From Amycolatopsis viridis (GTDB lineage Bacteria; Actinomycetota; Actinomycetes; Mycobacteriales; Pseudonocardiaceae), in the NCBI RefSeq assembly GCF_011758765.1, contig NZ_JAANOU010000001.1, positions 5,332,001-5,396,000 on the forward strand: 64,000 nucleotides of DNA, in the 5' to 3' direction. This document shows positions 7,347 through 16,013 of the stretch, one piece after another; position 1 is the first letter of the stretch, and every line of letters starts with the position of its first letter. The notes beneath the pieces were generated by a model. It did no database searches, was not told where the DNA came from, and saw only the letters and a list, made by a program, of their open reading frames with translations. A program made the position numbers and the translations under genes.

Positions 7347-9139
7347 CAGCGCCCCAGGTAGACGTCGACAACACGGTCGTCGGACAGGGCCGCCGCCGGT
7401 GGCGCGGACAGCAGCGTCGCGCCCTCGTGCAGCACGGTGACCGCATCGGACACCTCGGCGACGAGTTCGATGTGGTGCTCGATAAGCACGACGGTCGCCC
7501 CTTCCGCGCGGATCTCCCGCAGCAGCCGCCCGAGTGCGTCGAGCTCGGTCATCGACAGGCCGGCCGCCGGCTCGTCGAGGAGCAGCAGGCTCGGCCGGGC
7601 CATCAGCGCGCGGCCGATCTCCAGCAGCCGCTGTTTGCCGTGCGGGAGCGTGCCCGCCTGCTGCCCCGCGACGTCGCCGAGTCCCACGAACCGCAGGTAG
7701 GCCATGGCTTCGGCGGCGAGCGCGGTGGCTTCCCGGCGCGCCCACGGCAGACCGGTGGCGATCACCGCCGCCGGTGAGCGCTCCCGCGCGTAGGCACCGA
7801 GGAGGACGTTGTCCAGGGCGCTGAGCTCCGGGAGCAGGCGCGGGGTCTGGAAGGTCCGCCCGACCCCGGCGCGAGCCATCCGATGGGGTGACCGGCGGCC
7901 GGTGCCGCGCCCACCGAGCTGCACGGTCCCGCCGTCCGCGCGGACGTACCCGGTGATGGTGTTGAGCAGCGTGGTCTTCCCGGACCCGTTCGGCCCGACG
8001 ACCGCGTGGATGGTGCCCGCGGGAACCTCCAGATCGGCCGAGCGCAGCGCCCGCACCCCGCCGAAGCCCTTGGCCAGGCCCCGTGCCGACAGGCTCAGGG
8101 CATCCCGCGGCGGCGCTGCCCCGGACGGTTCCGGCGGCGGTTCGCCCACCGGTGGCGCCGGTGGGCGGCGCGAGCGCCACCAGCGGGACCAGGCGCCGGC
8201 GATCCCGTGCGGCGCGTAGACGGCGACCACGAGCAGCACCGCGCCGTAGACCAGCAGGCGCCATTCCGCCAGCGCCCCGAGCAGCTCGGGCAGCACGAAG
8301 AACGCCAGCACGCCGACGACCGGGCCGCCGAGCCGCCCCGCGCCGCCGACGATCACCACGAGCAGGAAGAACACCGAGAAGTCGATCGTGAAGTCGTCCG
8401 GCGTCACCATGCCCTTGAACCCGGCGAGCAGGGCGCCCGCCGCCCCGGCGAGCACCGCGCTGAGGAAGAACGCGAACACCTTGAGGCGCACGATGTCCGC
8501 ACCGGACGAGCGGGCGGCCTCCTCGGCGTCGCGGACACTGATCAACCCGCGGCCGATCCGCGAACGCACCAGGTTCCGCAGGACCACGTAGGTGACGACG
8601 ACGAAAGCGAGGACCAGCCAGAAGAAGCCCGGGTCGTCCAGCGGCAGCCCGCCGACCTCCGGCCGGGGCACGCCGAGGATCCCGGAGAAGCCGCCGGTGA
8701 TCTCCCGCATCTCGACCAGCAGGCCGTTGACCACCATGCCGAACGCGAGCGTGATGAGCGCGAGGTACCACGCGGTCAGGCGCAGCGCCGGCAACGCCAT
8801 CAGGCTGCCCACCAGCCCCGCCGCCACCATCGCGGCCGGCAGGGCGGCCCAGAACGACCACCCGTACGTGGTGGTCAGCACCGCCGCGACGTAGGCACCG
8901 ACCGCGACCAGCGCGCCGTGGCCCAGCGAGACCTGCCCGGCGTAGCCGAACAGCAGGTTCAGACCCATCGCGACGAGGGCGTAGATGCCGACCAGGGTCG
9001 CCAGGTAGACCACGTACGGGTCACCGGCGACCAGCGGCAGCGCCGCCGCGACCGCGGCGGCGAGCACGATGCCGGCCGCTCTGGTCCGCGGCCCGGCGAT
9101 CGCCCGTGGGCGGCGTGCGGTCAGGGTGGCGTCAGACAT
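7346..9139 (-). CDS. Fused LivM permease - LivG ATPase
   Basis: 597 residues joining two subunits. Residues 1-320 are a LivM-type permease with about 9-10 membrane helices and the cytoplasmic coupling segment SVRDAEEAARSSGAD near 201-215. A Pro/Arg-rich linker (about 322-345) leads to a LivG-type ATPase: Walker A VGPNGSGKT near 381-389, a weak signature LPHGKQRLLEIGRAL, Walker B LLLLDEPAAGL, and H-loop LIEHHIELV. The ATPase has the LivG hallmark VGRTFQTPRL at the Q-loop. The fused arrangement fixes one permease to one ATPase and leaves LivH to pair with LivF. Middle gene of the five-gene importer operon. Substrate unknown; context says a carboxylic acid that is then CoA-activated. Confidence 0.9.
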   Translation of the reverse strand: MSDATLTARRPRAIAGPRTRAAGIVLAAAVAAALPLVAGDPYVVYLATLVGIYALVAMGLNLLFGYAGQVSLGHGALVAVGAYVAAVLTTTYGWSFWAALPAAMVAAGLVGSLMALPALRLTAWYLALITLAFGMVVNGLLVEMREITGGFSGILGVPRPEVGGLPLDDPGFFWLVLAFVVVTYVVLRNLVRSRIGRGLISVRDAEEAARSSGADIVRLKVFAFFLSAVLAGAAGALLAGFKGMVTPDDFTIDFSVFFLLVVIVGGAGRLGGPVVGVLAFFVLPELLGALAEWRLLVYGAVLLVVAVYAPHGIAGAWSRWWRSRRPPAPPVGEPPPEPSGAAPPRDALSLSARGLAKGFGGVRALRSADLEVPAGTIHAVVGPNGSGKTTLLNTITGYVRADGGTVQLGGRGTGRRSPHRMARAGVGRTFQTPRLLPELSALDNVLLGAYARERSPAAVIATGLPWARREATALAAEAMAYLRFVGLGDVAGQQAGTLPHGKQRLLEIGRALMARPSLLLLDEPAAGLSMTELDALGRLLREIRAEGATVVLIEHHIELVAEVSDAVTVLHEGATLLSAPPAAALSDDRVVDVYLGR

Positions 9140-10016
9140 GCCGCAGCACCCCGCCCGAGCGCCGCAGCCCGGTGGGCCGGACCATCAGGACGACCACGAC
9201 GACGCCGAACAGGACCGCGGTCTGCATGCCCGGCGAGACGTACCGCGCGCCCACCGCTTCGACGACGCCGAGCAGCCAGCCGGCGACCAGCGCGCCCCGG
9301 TGGTCCCCCACTCCGCCCACGATGGCCGCGAAGAACCCGCGGATCAGCAGGCCGAACCCCATGGTCACGGACGCCAGCAGCAGCGGCGCGGCGAGCACGC
9401 CGGCGAGCCCGGCCAGCGCGCCGCCGATCAGGAACGACACGCGGCCGATGCGGTCCGGCCGGATGCCCTGCAGCCGCGCGCCGTCCCGGTCCGCGGCGAC
9501 GGCCCGCACGGCGCACCCGAAGCGGGTCCGGTCGCCGAGCTCGAGGCCGGCGACGAGCACCACGACCACGCCGATCACCACGAGCTGGTAGCTGCTGATC
9601 TGCAGCCCCCACAGGTCCATCGGCCGCAGGGACAGCGGCGCGGGAGGCGCTACCGACCGGGGTTCCGCGGTCCAGATCCGGCCCGCGACCTGGCTCAGGA
9701 TCAGCGAGAAGGCGAGGGTGGTGATGACCCAGCCGGCGGCGTGACCGGAGCGGCGCAGCACCGGTGTGACGGCCAGCCGTTCCTCGAGCAACGCGATCAG
9801 GCCGACGACCACGACGACGCAGACCAGCGCGAGCGGCCACGGCAGGCCGCCGAGACCGGTCGCGGCCATCAGCATCGCGCCCACCATCACCAGATCGCCC
9901 TGGGCGAAGTTGAGCACGTTCGTCGGGCGGTAGAGCACGTTGAGCCCGATCGCGACGAGCGCGTAGAGGCTCCCGAAGGTCAGCCCGGGAACGAGGATCT
10001 CGCTGACCGGATTCAC
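9132..10016 (-). CDS. livH: ABC transporter permease, LivH type
   Basis: 294 residues with about 8 membrane helices. The N-terminal LVPGLTFGSLYALVAIGLN and RPTNVLNFAQGDLVMVGA segments are diagnostic of LivH permeases of HAAT importers. Starts at GTG 10016, overlapping the upstream stop by 4 bp (GTGA), and its end overlaps the fused LivM-LivG start by 8 bp. Forms the membrane channel together with the LivM half of the next protein. Confidence 0.9.
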   Translation of the reverse strand: MNPVSEILVPGLTFGSLYALVAIGLNVLYRPTNVLNFAQGDLVMVGAMLMAATGLGGLPWPLALVCVVVVVGLIALLEERLAVTPVLRRSGHAAGWVITTLAFSLILSQVAGRIWTAEPRSVAPPAPLSLRPMDLWGLQISSYQLVVIGVVVVLVAGLELGDRTRFGCAVRAVAADRDGARLQGIRPDRIGRVSFLIGGALAGLAGVLAAPLLLASVTMGFGLLIRGFFAAIVGGVGDHRGALVAGWLLGVVEAVGARYVSPGMQTAVLFGVVVVVLMVRPTGLRRSGGVLRHV

Positions 10017-11248
10017 GCGGCCAGCTCCCGGAAGATGCCGCCCGCGGACGCCTCGTCCTTGGCGGAGAGCAGCGTCGCGATCGCGATGGCGTCGTCGCCG
10101 ATTCCACAGTGGTCGGTCTCGGTGAACGAGATGGGCGCACGGACGCCCTGGTACCCGCGCACCCCGTTCATCGCCGCCCGCAACCGGGCCGGGTCCGTCG
10201 TGCGCTCCTGCTCGACGACCACCGCGAGCAGCTTCAGGAAGTCGTAGTACGGGCTGTTGGCGGCGGAGAACGCGAGTTGCCCGGCCTGGGCGCGGATCTT
10301 GTTGGCGTAGTCCAGGGCGGGGCCGGACGGCGCGCCGCCCTTGGGGTAGGTCAGGGAGCGGTACGCGGTGCCGTAGAAGTTCCGCAGCAGCTCCACCGGG
10401 ATCTCGTTGTAGGCGTCGATGTAGTTGAGGTCGTGCGCCACGATCACCGGCGCGAAGCTGCTGTTGGCCATCGCGCGAAGGGACAGCACGGCCGCCTGCG
10501 GCTGCCCGCTGAACATGCCGAGCCCCTCGACCCCGGCGCGCGCCAGCTGGTTGAGGTAGGGCGCCATGTCCGGCGCGTTCGGTTCGAAGACCTGCACACC
10601 GGCGAGTTCGGTGCGGTAGTTGTCGCGCAGGGTGCGGGTGAACGACTCCTGCATGGACTTGCCGAACTCGGAGTTCTCGGTGAGCAGCCCGATCCGGCGG
10701 ATACCGCGGGTCTCGAAGAGGAACCTGGCGGCGGCCGCGCCCTGCCTGCTGGTGTTGAACACGAGCTGGTAGTGCGCGGGGAAGCGGTTCCCGTCGCCCA
10801 GGATGTCGGCGCCGCCCCAGGCGGACTGGATCGCGTTGCTGCGCGCGAGCGCGGTGACCGACGCAACGGCCTGGGAGCTGCCGGTCGGGCCGACCACGAA
10901 GTCCGGCCGGGCGCTGAGCAGCCGCTGGGCAACGGTCGACTGCGTGGCCGGTGATCCCTCGTCGTCCTCCTCGTGCACCTGGATCGCGGCGCCGAGCAGG
11001 CCGCCCGCGGCGTTGATCTCCTGCAACGCCAGCTGCGCACCGATGAAGGTCGGTGCGTAGGCGCTGGCGAGGCGCCCGGTTTTGGGCTGGATCCAGCCGA
11101 GCTCGGCCTGTGCGTTCGAGCTGCCCGCGCCGCGGCCGGCGCAGGCCGCCAGCCCGGCACCGAGGAGTGCGGTTCCCAGGGCCAGTGCCCCCGACAGGGC
11201 GGTCCGGCGGGACAAGCCGGGTACACCGCGGCTCAGGCTGGTATCCAT
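10013..11248 (-). CDS. ABC transporter substrate-binding lipoprotein (LivK-like, probable Tat substrate)
   Basis: 411 residues from the ATG at 11248, which has GGAGG 5 nt upstream; a longer frame reaches 11287 but would run toward the operator. The N-terminus carries LSRRTALSGALALG, a twin-arginine-type signal, ending in the lipobox LAAC with Cys near residue 36, so it should be exported (probably folded, via Tat) and lipid-anchored. The mature part is a type I periplasmic-binding fold of the Leu/Ile/Val family: GAQLALQEINAAGGLLG, VVGPTGSSQAVA, RRIGLLTENSEFGKS. It captures the substrate for the importer encoded just downstream. An operator copy lies 42 bp upstream of the start. Confidence 0.88.
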   Translation of the reverse strand: MDTSLSRGVPGLSRRTALSGALALGTALLGAGLAACAGRGAGSSNAQAELGWIQPKTGRLASAYAPTFIGAQLALQEINAAGGLLGAAIQVHEEDDEGSPATQSTVAQRLLSARPDFVVGPTGSSQAVASVTALARSNAIQSAWGGADILGDGNRFPAHYQLVFNTSRQGAAAARFLFETRGIRRIGLLTENSEFGKSMQESFTRTLRDNYRTELAGVQVFEPNAPDMAPYLNQLARAGVEGLGMFSGQPQAAVLSLRAMANSSFAPVIVAHDLNYIDAYNEIPVELLRNFYGTAYRSLTYPKGGAPSGPALDYANKIRAQAGQLAFSAANSPYYDFLKLLAVVVEQERTTDPARLRAAMNGVRGYQGVRAPISFTETDHCGIGDDAIAIATLLSAKDEASAGGIFRELAA

Positions 11249-11290
11249 GTGCGCCTCCGTTGGCGTCGCATCACCCGAATCGGGCATGTG

Positions 11291-11304
11291 TATGAGCGTT
11301 TATA
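11291..11304. promoter_or_regulatory. TetR-type operator copy 2 (importer operon)
   Basis: TATGAGCGTTTATA, 12 of 14 positions as in TATGAACGTTCATA, 42 bp upstream of the substrate-binding-protein ATG. Lies in the 172-bp divergent region that also serves the thiolase gene. Confidence 0.5.
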
Positions 11305-11384
11305 TACATGGCCCTTCCCGCCCGTCAAGAGACGTGACGAACAGCCCTGAGCACTTGCTACCCGCGCGAGGGAGGGTCATATTG

Positions 11385-11398
11385 CATGTACGTTCATT
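11385..11398. promoter_or_regulatory. TetR-type operator copy 3 (thiolase gene)
   Basis: CATGTACGTTCATT, 11 of 14 positions as in TATGAACGTTCATA, ending 22 bp before the thiolase ATG; the same spacing is seen for copies 1 and 4. Confidence 0.5.
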
Positions 11399-11420
11399 CA
11401 CAACGAGGAGGAGTGAAGCC

Positions 11421-12641
11421 ATGGCCGACGCAGTCCATGTCCTGGGCGGCGCGCAGACCGACTTCGCCGTCAACTGGTCCAAACAGAGCGACAACCCGCT
11501 CTTCGACATGCTGGAACAGGCCGTGCGCGACTGCCTCGCCGCGACCGGGCTCGAACCGTCCGACATCGCAACCGCCCACGTCGGCAACTTCGGCGGCGAG
11601 CGCTTCGCCGGGCAGTCGCACCTCGGCGCGATGATCCCGATGCTGGACCCGGCCTGGGCCACGCTGCCCACCAGCCGGCACGAAGCCGCCTGCGCGTCCA
11701 GCAGCGCCGCCGCGCTGGCCGCGATGGCGGAGATCGAGGCCGGGCGGTACGACGTCGTCCTGGTCGCCGGAGTCGAGCTGATGCGCAACGTCGCCGGCGA
11801 GGAGGCGGCGCGCAACCTCGGGTCCGCGGCCTGGACGCCCGAGGAACTGGACACCGACGAGCTGCCCTGGCCCCACCTGTTCGACCGCATCAGCCAGGAG
11901 GTGGAACGCCGGTACGGGCTCGACCAGAACCACCTCAACCGCATCGCCGAGCTCAACCGCACCAACGCCCGCCGCAACCCGCTGGCGCAGACCCGCGGCT
12001 GGACGGCCGAACCCGGCCACTTCGAGGCCGACGACATCGCCAACCCCATCGTCACCGGCCGCACCCGCAAGAGCGACTGCGGCCGGATCACCGACGGGGC
12101 GAGCGCGATCGTGCTGGCCGGCAGCCGGTTCACCGAGTCCTGGCTGCGCGGCTCGCCGGACCGCACGGCCAGCCGGATCAGCGGATGGGGCCACCACACC
12201 GCACCACTACCGCTGAGCGCCAAGTTCGCCCACGAGGGGCGCTACCTGTTCCCCAATATCCGGCAGGCGATCACCGACGCCTACGGCCGGGCCGGCGTAC
12301 GCGGTCCGGAGGACCTCGACGTCATCGAGACACACGACTGCTTCACGATCACCGAGTACGTCGCGATCGACCACTTCGGACTGACCGCGCCCGGGGAGGC
12401 CTGGCGGGCCGTCGAGAGCGGGTACATCGACTTCGACGGGCGCCTGCCGGTGAACCCGTCGGGCGGCCTGATCGGCGCCGGGCACCCGGTGGGGGCCACC
12501 GGGGTCCGGATGCTGCTGGACGCCCACCGGCAGGTGACCGGAACCGCCGGTGACTACCAGGTGCCAGGGGCGCGCACCGCCGCGACCCTCAACGTCGGCG
12601 GCAGCTGCAGCACGGCGGTGAGCTTCGTGGTCACCGCCTGA
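11421..12641 (+). CDS. Thiolase (SCP-x / acetyl-CoA acetyltransferase-like)
   Basis: 406 residues from an ATG behind GAGGAGGAG. Thiolase fold with the nucleophilic Cys in EAACASSSAA near residue 90. Instead of the NEAF motif of biosynthetic thiolases it has ETHDCFTITE near 310, as in SCP-x-type thiolases that cleave branched or sterol-side-chain 3-ketoacyl-CoAs. GGLIGAGHPVGATG supplies the catalytic His, and the C-terminal NVGGSCSTAV loop stands where others have CxGxG. Probable reaction: thiolytic release of acetyl- or propionyl-CoA from a 3-ketoacyl-CoA. Divergent from the importer operon and behind its own copy of the shared operator, so it is expected to be co-induced with uptake and activation. 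Confidence 0.88.
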   Translation: MADAVHVLGGAQTDFAVNWSKQSDNPLFDMLEQAVRDCLAATGLEPSDIATAHVGNFGGERFAGQSHLGAMIPMLDPAWATLPTSRHEAACASSSAAALAAMAEIEAGRYDVVLVAGVELMRNVAGEEAARNLGSAAWTPEELDTDELPWPHLFDRISQEVERRYGLDQNHLNRIAELNRTNARRNPLAQTRGWTAEPGHFEADDIANPIVTGRTRKSDCGRITDGASAIVLAGSRFTESWLRGSPDRTASRISGWGHHTAPLPLSAKFAHEGRYLFPNIRQAITDAYGRAGVRGPEDLDVIETHDCFTITEYVAIDHFGLTAPGEAWRAVESGYIDFDGRLPVNPSGGLIGAGHPVGATGVRMLLDAHRQVTGTAGDYQVPGARTAATLNVGGSCSTAVSFVVTA

Positions 12642-12652
12642 GCGGGACTTCA

Positions 12653-14140
12653 TCACGTGCCCACCGCCGGGACGGGCTGATCCGTCCCGGAGGTGAACGC
12701 GGGCAGTGATCGCAGGGTCGCCCAGCCGCCGCACACCCGCAGCTGGGCGCCGTCCACCATCGTGGACGCGGGGCTGATCAGGTACGTCACCGCCGCGGCG
12801 ATGTCCTCCGGATCGCACAACCGCCCGGACGGGATCCGCCGCAGCGACGCGGTGACGAACGCGGGGTCGGCGGTGTCGGTCATCGGGGTGCGGACGATGC
12901 CCGGCAGCACCGAGTTGACCCGGATGCGGTGGCGCGCCAGCGTCACCGCCAGGTGGGAACTCAGCTGGGCGACCGCGGCCTTGCCCGAGCCGTAGCTGTA
13001 CAACCCCGGCACCGGCGCGGTCTGCGCGCTCGTGGACGAGACCGAGACGATGTTCCCGCGGTGGCCGGAGGAGATCCACCGCGGGGCGAGCCGTTCCACG
13101 GCGTCGGCGAAGGACAGGACGTTGATCCGGTAGGCCTCTTCGCGGTGCCGCCGCGCCTCGGGCTGGTCGTCGCGGGGCAGGACCCCGGCCGCGTGCACGA
13201 AGTCGTGCACCGCGCCGGCCTGGCGCACGGCGTCGTCGACCAGGTCGTCGGCGGCACCGGCACGGGACAGGTCGGCGCGGACCGTCCAGGCCCGCCGCCC
13301 GAGGTGGTCCCGGATCGCCGCGGCGACCTCGTCCAGCTCGGGGAGCCGCCGTGCCGCGAGCACCACGTCGGCACCGCGGCGGGCCAGTTCGAGAGCGGTT
13401 TCCGCGCCGATCCCGCTGCTGGCCCCGGTGACCAGTACCGTTCGACCGTCGAGGGACCACGGTCGAGCCGGCAGCGCCGTGCTGCGGTCCACTTTGGCCG
13501 TTCCCGTCGCGCTGACCGGGACGATCCCGGTCTCCAGGCCGCCGTCGAGCGGCAGCACCTCACCGACCATCGCGTCCAGGCCGCGGCTGAGCAGCAGGGT
13601 CAGGGCCGCCTGCAGGTCCGCCTCGGTCACCGGGCGGCGGACCACCTGGTGCGCGTGGAGCACCGCCTCGGCCGGCTGGGGCAGCGAATGGCCGAGGAAC
13701 GGCGCGTAGCCGACGCGGATCGCGTTCATCCGCACCCCGTGCGGCGCCACCCGGGAGGCCAGCTGCTGCCACCAGTGCAGATCCGCGCTCTGCCGGGCGG
13801 AACGCTCGACGTGGGCCGAACCGGCCGGCCACGGCAGGGCGTCGGTGACGAGCACCATCCGGCCACCACCAGACCGCGCCATCCGGGTCGCCGCTTCCAG
13901 AACCGCCGAACGACGCAGGCAGCCACCGCTGCCGTGCACGCCGAACGCAGCGTTCTCCACCTGGACCGCGCAGAACGCCTCCGCGCCGGTGCCACCGGTG
14001 GCGGTCCGGAAACCGGCTCGCTTCAGCAACGCGTGGACCGCGCCGAGTGCGGCGGTCTTACGCGGCGCGTCGATCTCGATCGTCGCCGAACAGGGCCGCA
14101 GCGACACCGTCCGGAACGGCGCCGTGCTGGTACTCGTCAT
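12653..14140 (-). CDS. Tandem SDR fusion: degenerate N-domain plus complete C-domain
   Basis: 495 residues from an ATG with GGAGG 6 nt upstream. The C-terminal domain (about 230-480) is a complete classical SDR: VLVTGASSGIG, HAAG in place of NNAG, SVSSTSAQ and the YSYGSGKAAV catalytic Tyr/Lys. The N-terminal 215 residues also look SDR-derived (RMVLVTDALPWP strand, APHGVRMNAIRVG, MVGEVLPLDGG end motif) but have neither the TGxxxGIG dinucleotide loop nor a YxxxK pair, so that half is probably non-catalytic or structural. Likely an NAD(P)-dependent 3-hydroxyacyl-type dehydrogenase. It may be co-transcribed from the promoter near 15955 with the two SDRs upstream, though a 112-bp gap leaves room for its own promoter. 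Confidence 0.8.
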   Translation of the reverse strand: MTSTSTAPFRTVSLRPCSATIEIDAPRKTAALGAVHALLKRAGFRTATGGTGAEAFCAVQVENAAFGVHGSGGCLRRSAVLEAATRMARSGGGRMVLVTDALPWPAGSAHVERSARQSADLHWWQQLASRVAPHGVRMNAIRVGYAPFLGHSLPQPAEAVLHAHQVVRRPVTEADLQAALTLLLSRGLDAMVGEVLPLDGGLETGIVPVSATGTAKVDRSTALPARPWSLDGRTVLVTGASSGIGAETALELARRGADVVLAARRLPELDEVAAAIRDHLGRRAWTVRADLSRAGAADDLVDDAVRQAGAVHDFVHAAGVLPRDDQPEARRHREEAYRINVLSFADAVERLAPRWISSGHRGNIVSVSSTSAQTAPVPGLYSYGSGKAAVAQLSSHLAVTLARHRIRVNSVLPGIVRTPMTDTADPAFVTASLRRIPSGRLCDPEDIAAAVTYLISPASTMVDGAQLRVCGGWATLRSLPAFTSGTDQPVPAVGT

Positions 14141-14252
14141 GGGACACCTCCGCAGTAGCGCACATCGCGAAACTACGGGCGTCCCGGCCCACCGTCATCG
14201 CCCCGCGAGTACCCCTTGGGCACCGCGGGCCGTGACGGGAAGTACTGCCGTA

Positions 14253-15113
14253 TCAGGCTTTTCCGGTGACCTGGACGGGCACCTGCTCGTGCCGGAGGAT
14301 CCAGGACGCCTCACCCCGCCGGCGGAAGTCGGTGCCGAACCAGCCCGGGTTGTACGCGCTGCCACCGCCGTCGACGAGCAGCGCGGCGCCGTTGACGTAA
14401 CCGCTGTCGTCGGACACGAGGTAGGCGATCGCGTTGGCGATGTCCTCGGGCTTGCCCAGCCTGCCCAGGGGCGACTCGGCCTCGTTGTAGCTGCGTGCCC
14501 CGGTGGCCAGCAGCCCACCGGTCATCGCGGTCTCCGTCACGCCCGGCATCACCGCGTTGACGCGGATGTCGAACTGCCCCAGTTCGTAGGCCATGATTTT
14601 CACCATCATGTTCAGCGCCGCCTTGGCCGAGCAGTAGGCGCTGAACAGGGCGACCGGTTCGACGGCCCCGGACGACGAGGTCACCACCATCGCTCCCCCG
14701 TTGCCCAGCTCGGCCATCCGGCGCGCCGCGGCCTGGCACATCAGGAACGTCCCGGTCACGTTGATGTCGAAGGTGCGCCGCCAGGTCTTCTCCGGGATCT
14801 CCAGGAACGGCCCGAACCGTCCCCAGCCGGCGTTGGCCACGCAGATGTCGAGCCGGTCGTGCCGCGCCAGCCGGTCGAACAACGCCGCCACCTGGTCGGG
14901 GTCGGTCTGGTCGCACGGCACCGCCTCGGCCCGGCCACCGGCGTTCTGGATGTCCTTGGCGACGGCTTCGGCGCCCTCGCCGTCGATGTCGGCGATGACG
15001 ACGGTCGCGCCGTCCTGGCTCAGGCGCCGTGCGGTCGCCTGCCCGATGCCGGACGCGCCGCCGGTCACCAGTGCGACCCGGCCGCCCAGCCGCGCAGCGT
15101 CAGCGTTTCCCAT
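14253..15113 (-). CDS. SDR family oxidoreductase
   Basis: 286 residues, using the ATG at 15113 (GGGAAGGGA upstream); upstream in-frame starts lack a ribosome site. Classical SDR: VALVTGGASGIGQATA (residues about 12-27), VANAG, TSSSGAVEP and SAYCSAKAALN with the catalytic Tyr-x-x-x-Lys, ending in VNGAALLVDGGGSAY. A 35-residue C-terminal extension (GWFGTDFRRRGEASW onward) is longer than usual. Expected to oxidise or reduce a hydroxy/keto CoA intermediate. Lies 76 bp downstream of the next SDR in the same direction, so probably the same transcript. Confidence 0.85.
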   Translation of the reverse strand: MGNADAARLGGRVALVTGGASGIGQATARRLSQDGATVVIADIDGEGAEAVAKDIQNAGGRAEAVPCDQTDPDQVAALFDRLARHDRLDICVANAGWGRFGPFLEIPEKTWRRTFDINVTGTFLMCQAAARRMAELGNGGAMVVTSSSGAVEPVALFSAYCSAKAALNMMVKIMAYELGQFDIRVNAVMPGVTETAMTGGLLATGARSYNEAESPLGRLGKPEDIANAIAYLVSDDSGYVNGAALLVDGGGSAYNPGWFGTDFRRRGEASWILRHEQVPVQVTGKA

Positions 15114-15189
15114 GTTCGTTGGTTCCCTTCCCGTTCCCATGTCCAAGTTCTGCTTCACCAGCGGCCGGGCCGCTCGCCCGGAACTGGCG

Positions 15190-15933
15190 CTAGTTCCGGA
15201 CCCAGCCGCCGTCGACGAAGAGGACCTGACCGGTGATGTACCGCGCCTCGTCCGACGCCAGCCAGACCGCGGCGCCCGCGACCTCGTCCGGCTGCCCGGT
15301 CCGGCTCAGCGGCAGGGTCGCCACGGTCTTCTCCCCGATCCGCCCGAGGTCGGCCGCGTGCCCGGTGTCGGTGTCGATGAAGCCCGGCGCGATCGCGTTG
15401 GCCCGGATCCCTTCCCGGCCGAGTTCGACGGCCAGCGACCGGGTCATGGTGAGCAGGCCGCCCTTGGAGGCGTCGTAGGCGATCTGGCGGAAGAACCCGA
15501 TCACCGCGACCGAGCAGATGTTGACGATCGCGCCGTGCCCGGAGGCGGCGAGGTGGTCGACCGCGGCCTGGCTGAGTACGAACGGCGCCTTGAGGTTGAC
15601 GTCGATGACCCGGTCCCAGTGCTGCTCGGTCTGCTCCCGCAGCGGCAGCCGGTTGACGATGCCCGCGTTGTTGACCAGGATCGCCAGGCCGTCCAGCCGC
15701 TCCGCGGCGGTGGCGACCAGCTCACGGGCGAAGGAGGTGTCCGCGATGTCGCCCGCCAGCGCCACCCCGTCCCCACCCGCCGCCTGGATGCGCTTGAGCG
15801 TGGCCTGGGCGGCCTCCGCGTCCAGATCGTTCACCGCGACCCTGGCCCCGTCCGCGGCGAGGCGTTCGGCGATCGCCGCGCCGATGCCGCGTCCGGCACC
15901 GGTCACGAGCGCGGCACGTCCTGCAAGGTTCAT
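15190..15933 (-). CDS. SDR family oxidoreductase (FabG-like)
   Basis: 247 residues, the usual FabG length. ATG at 15933 with GTGGAG at 7 nt. Motifs: ALVTGAGRGIGAAIAE, LVNNAGIVN, CSVAVIGFFRQIAYDASKGG (Ser and Tyr-x-x-x-Lys), GFIDTD, and YITGQVLFVDGGW. First gene of a likely three-gene SDR unit; a near-perfect copy of the shared palindrome lies 21 bp upstream of the ATG. Probable 3-hydroxyacyl-CoA or alcohol dehydrogenase in the catabolic pathway. FabG of fatty-acid synthesis is unlikely because no fab genes surround it. Confidence 0.87.
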   Translation of the reverse strand: MNLAGRAALVTGAGRGIGAAIAERLAADGARVAVNDLDAEAAQATLKRIQAAGGDGVALAGDIADTSFARELVATAAERLDGLAILVNNAGIVNRLPLREQTEQHWDRVIDVNLKAPFVLSQAAVDHLAASGHGAIVNICSVAVIGFFRQIAYDASKGGLLTMTRSLAVELGREGIRANAIAPGFIDTDTGHAADLGRIGEKTVATLPLSRTGQPDEVAGAAVWLASDEARYITGQVLFVDGGWVRN

Positions 15934-15954
15934 GGGTTGCTCCACTTCGTTGTG

Positions 15955-15968
15955 TATGAACGTTCATT
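15955..15968. promoter_or_regulatory. TetR-type operator copy 4 (SDR unit)
   Basis: TATGAACGTTCATT, 13 of 14 positions identical to the perfect palindrome, ending 21 bp upstream of the SDR ATG at 15933. Confidence 0.6.
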
Positions 15969-16013
15969 TTTATGACGGCAGACCACGCGGTCAAGGCGCG
16001 ACACCCGGTGGGA

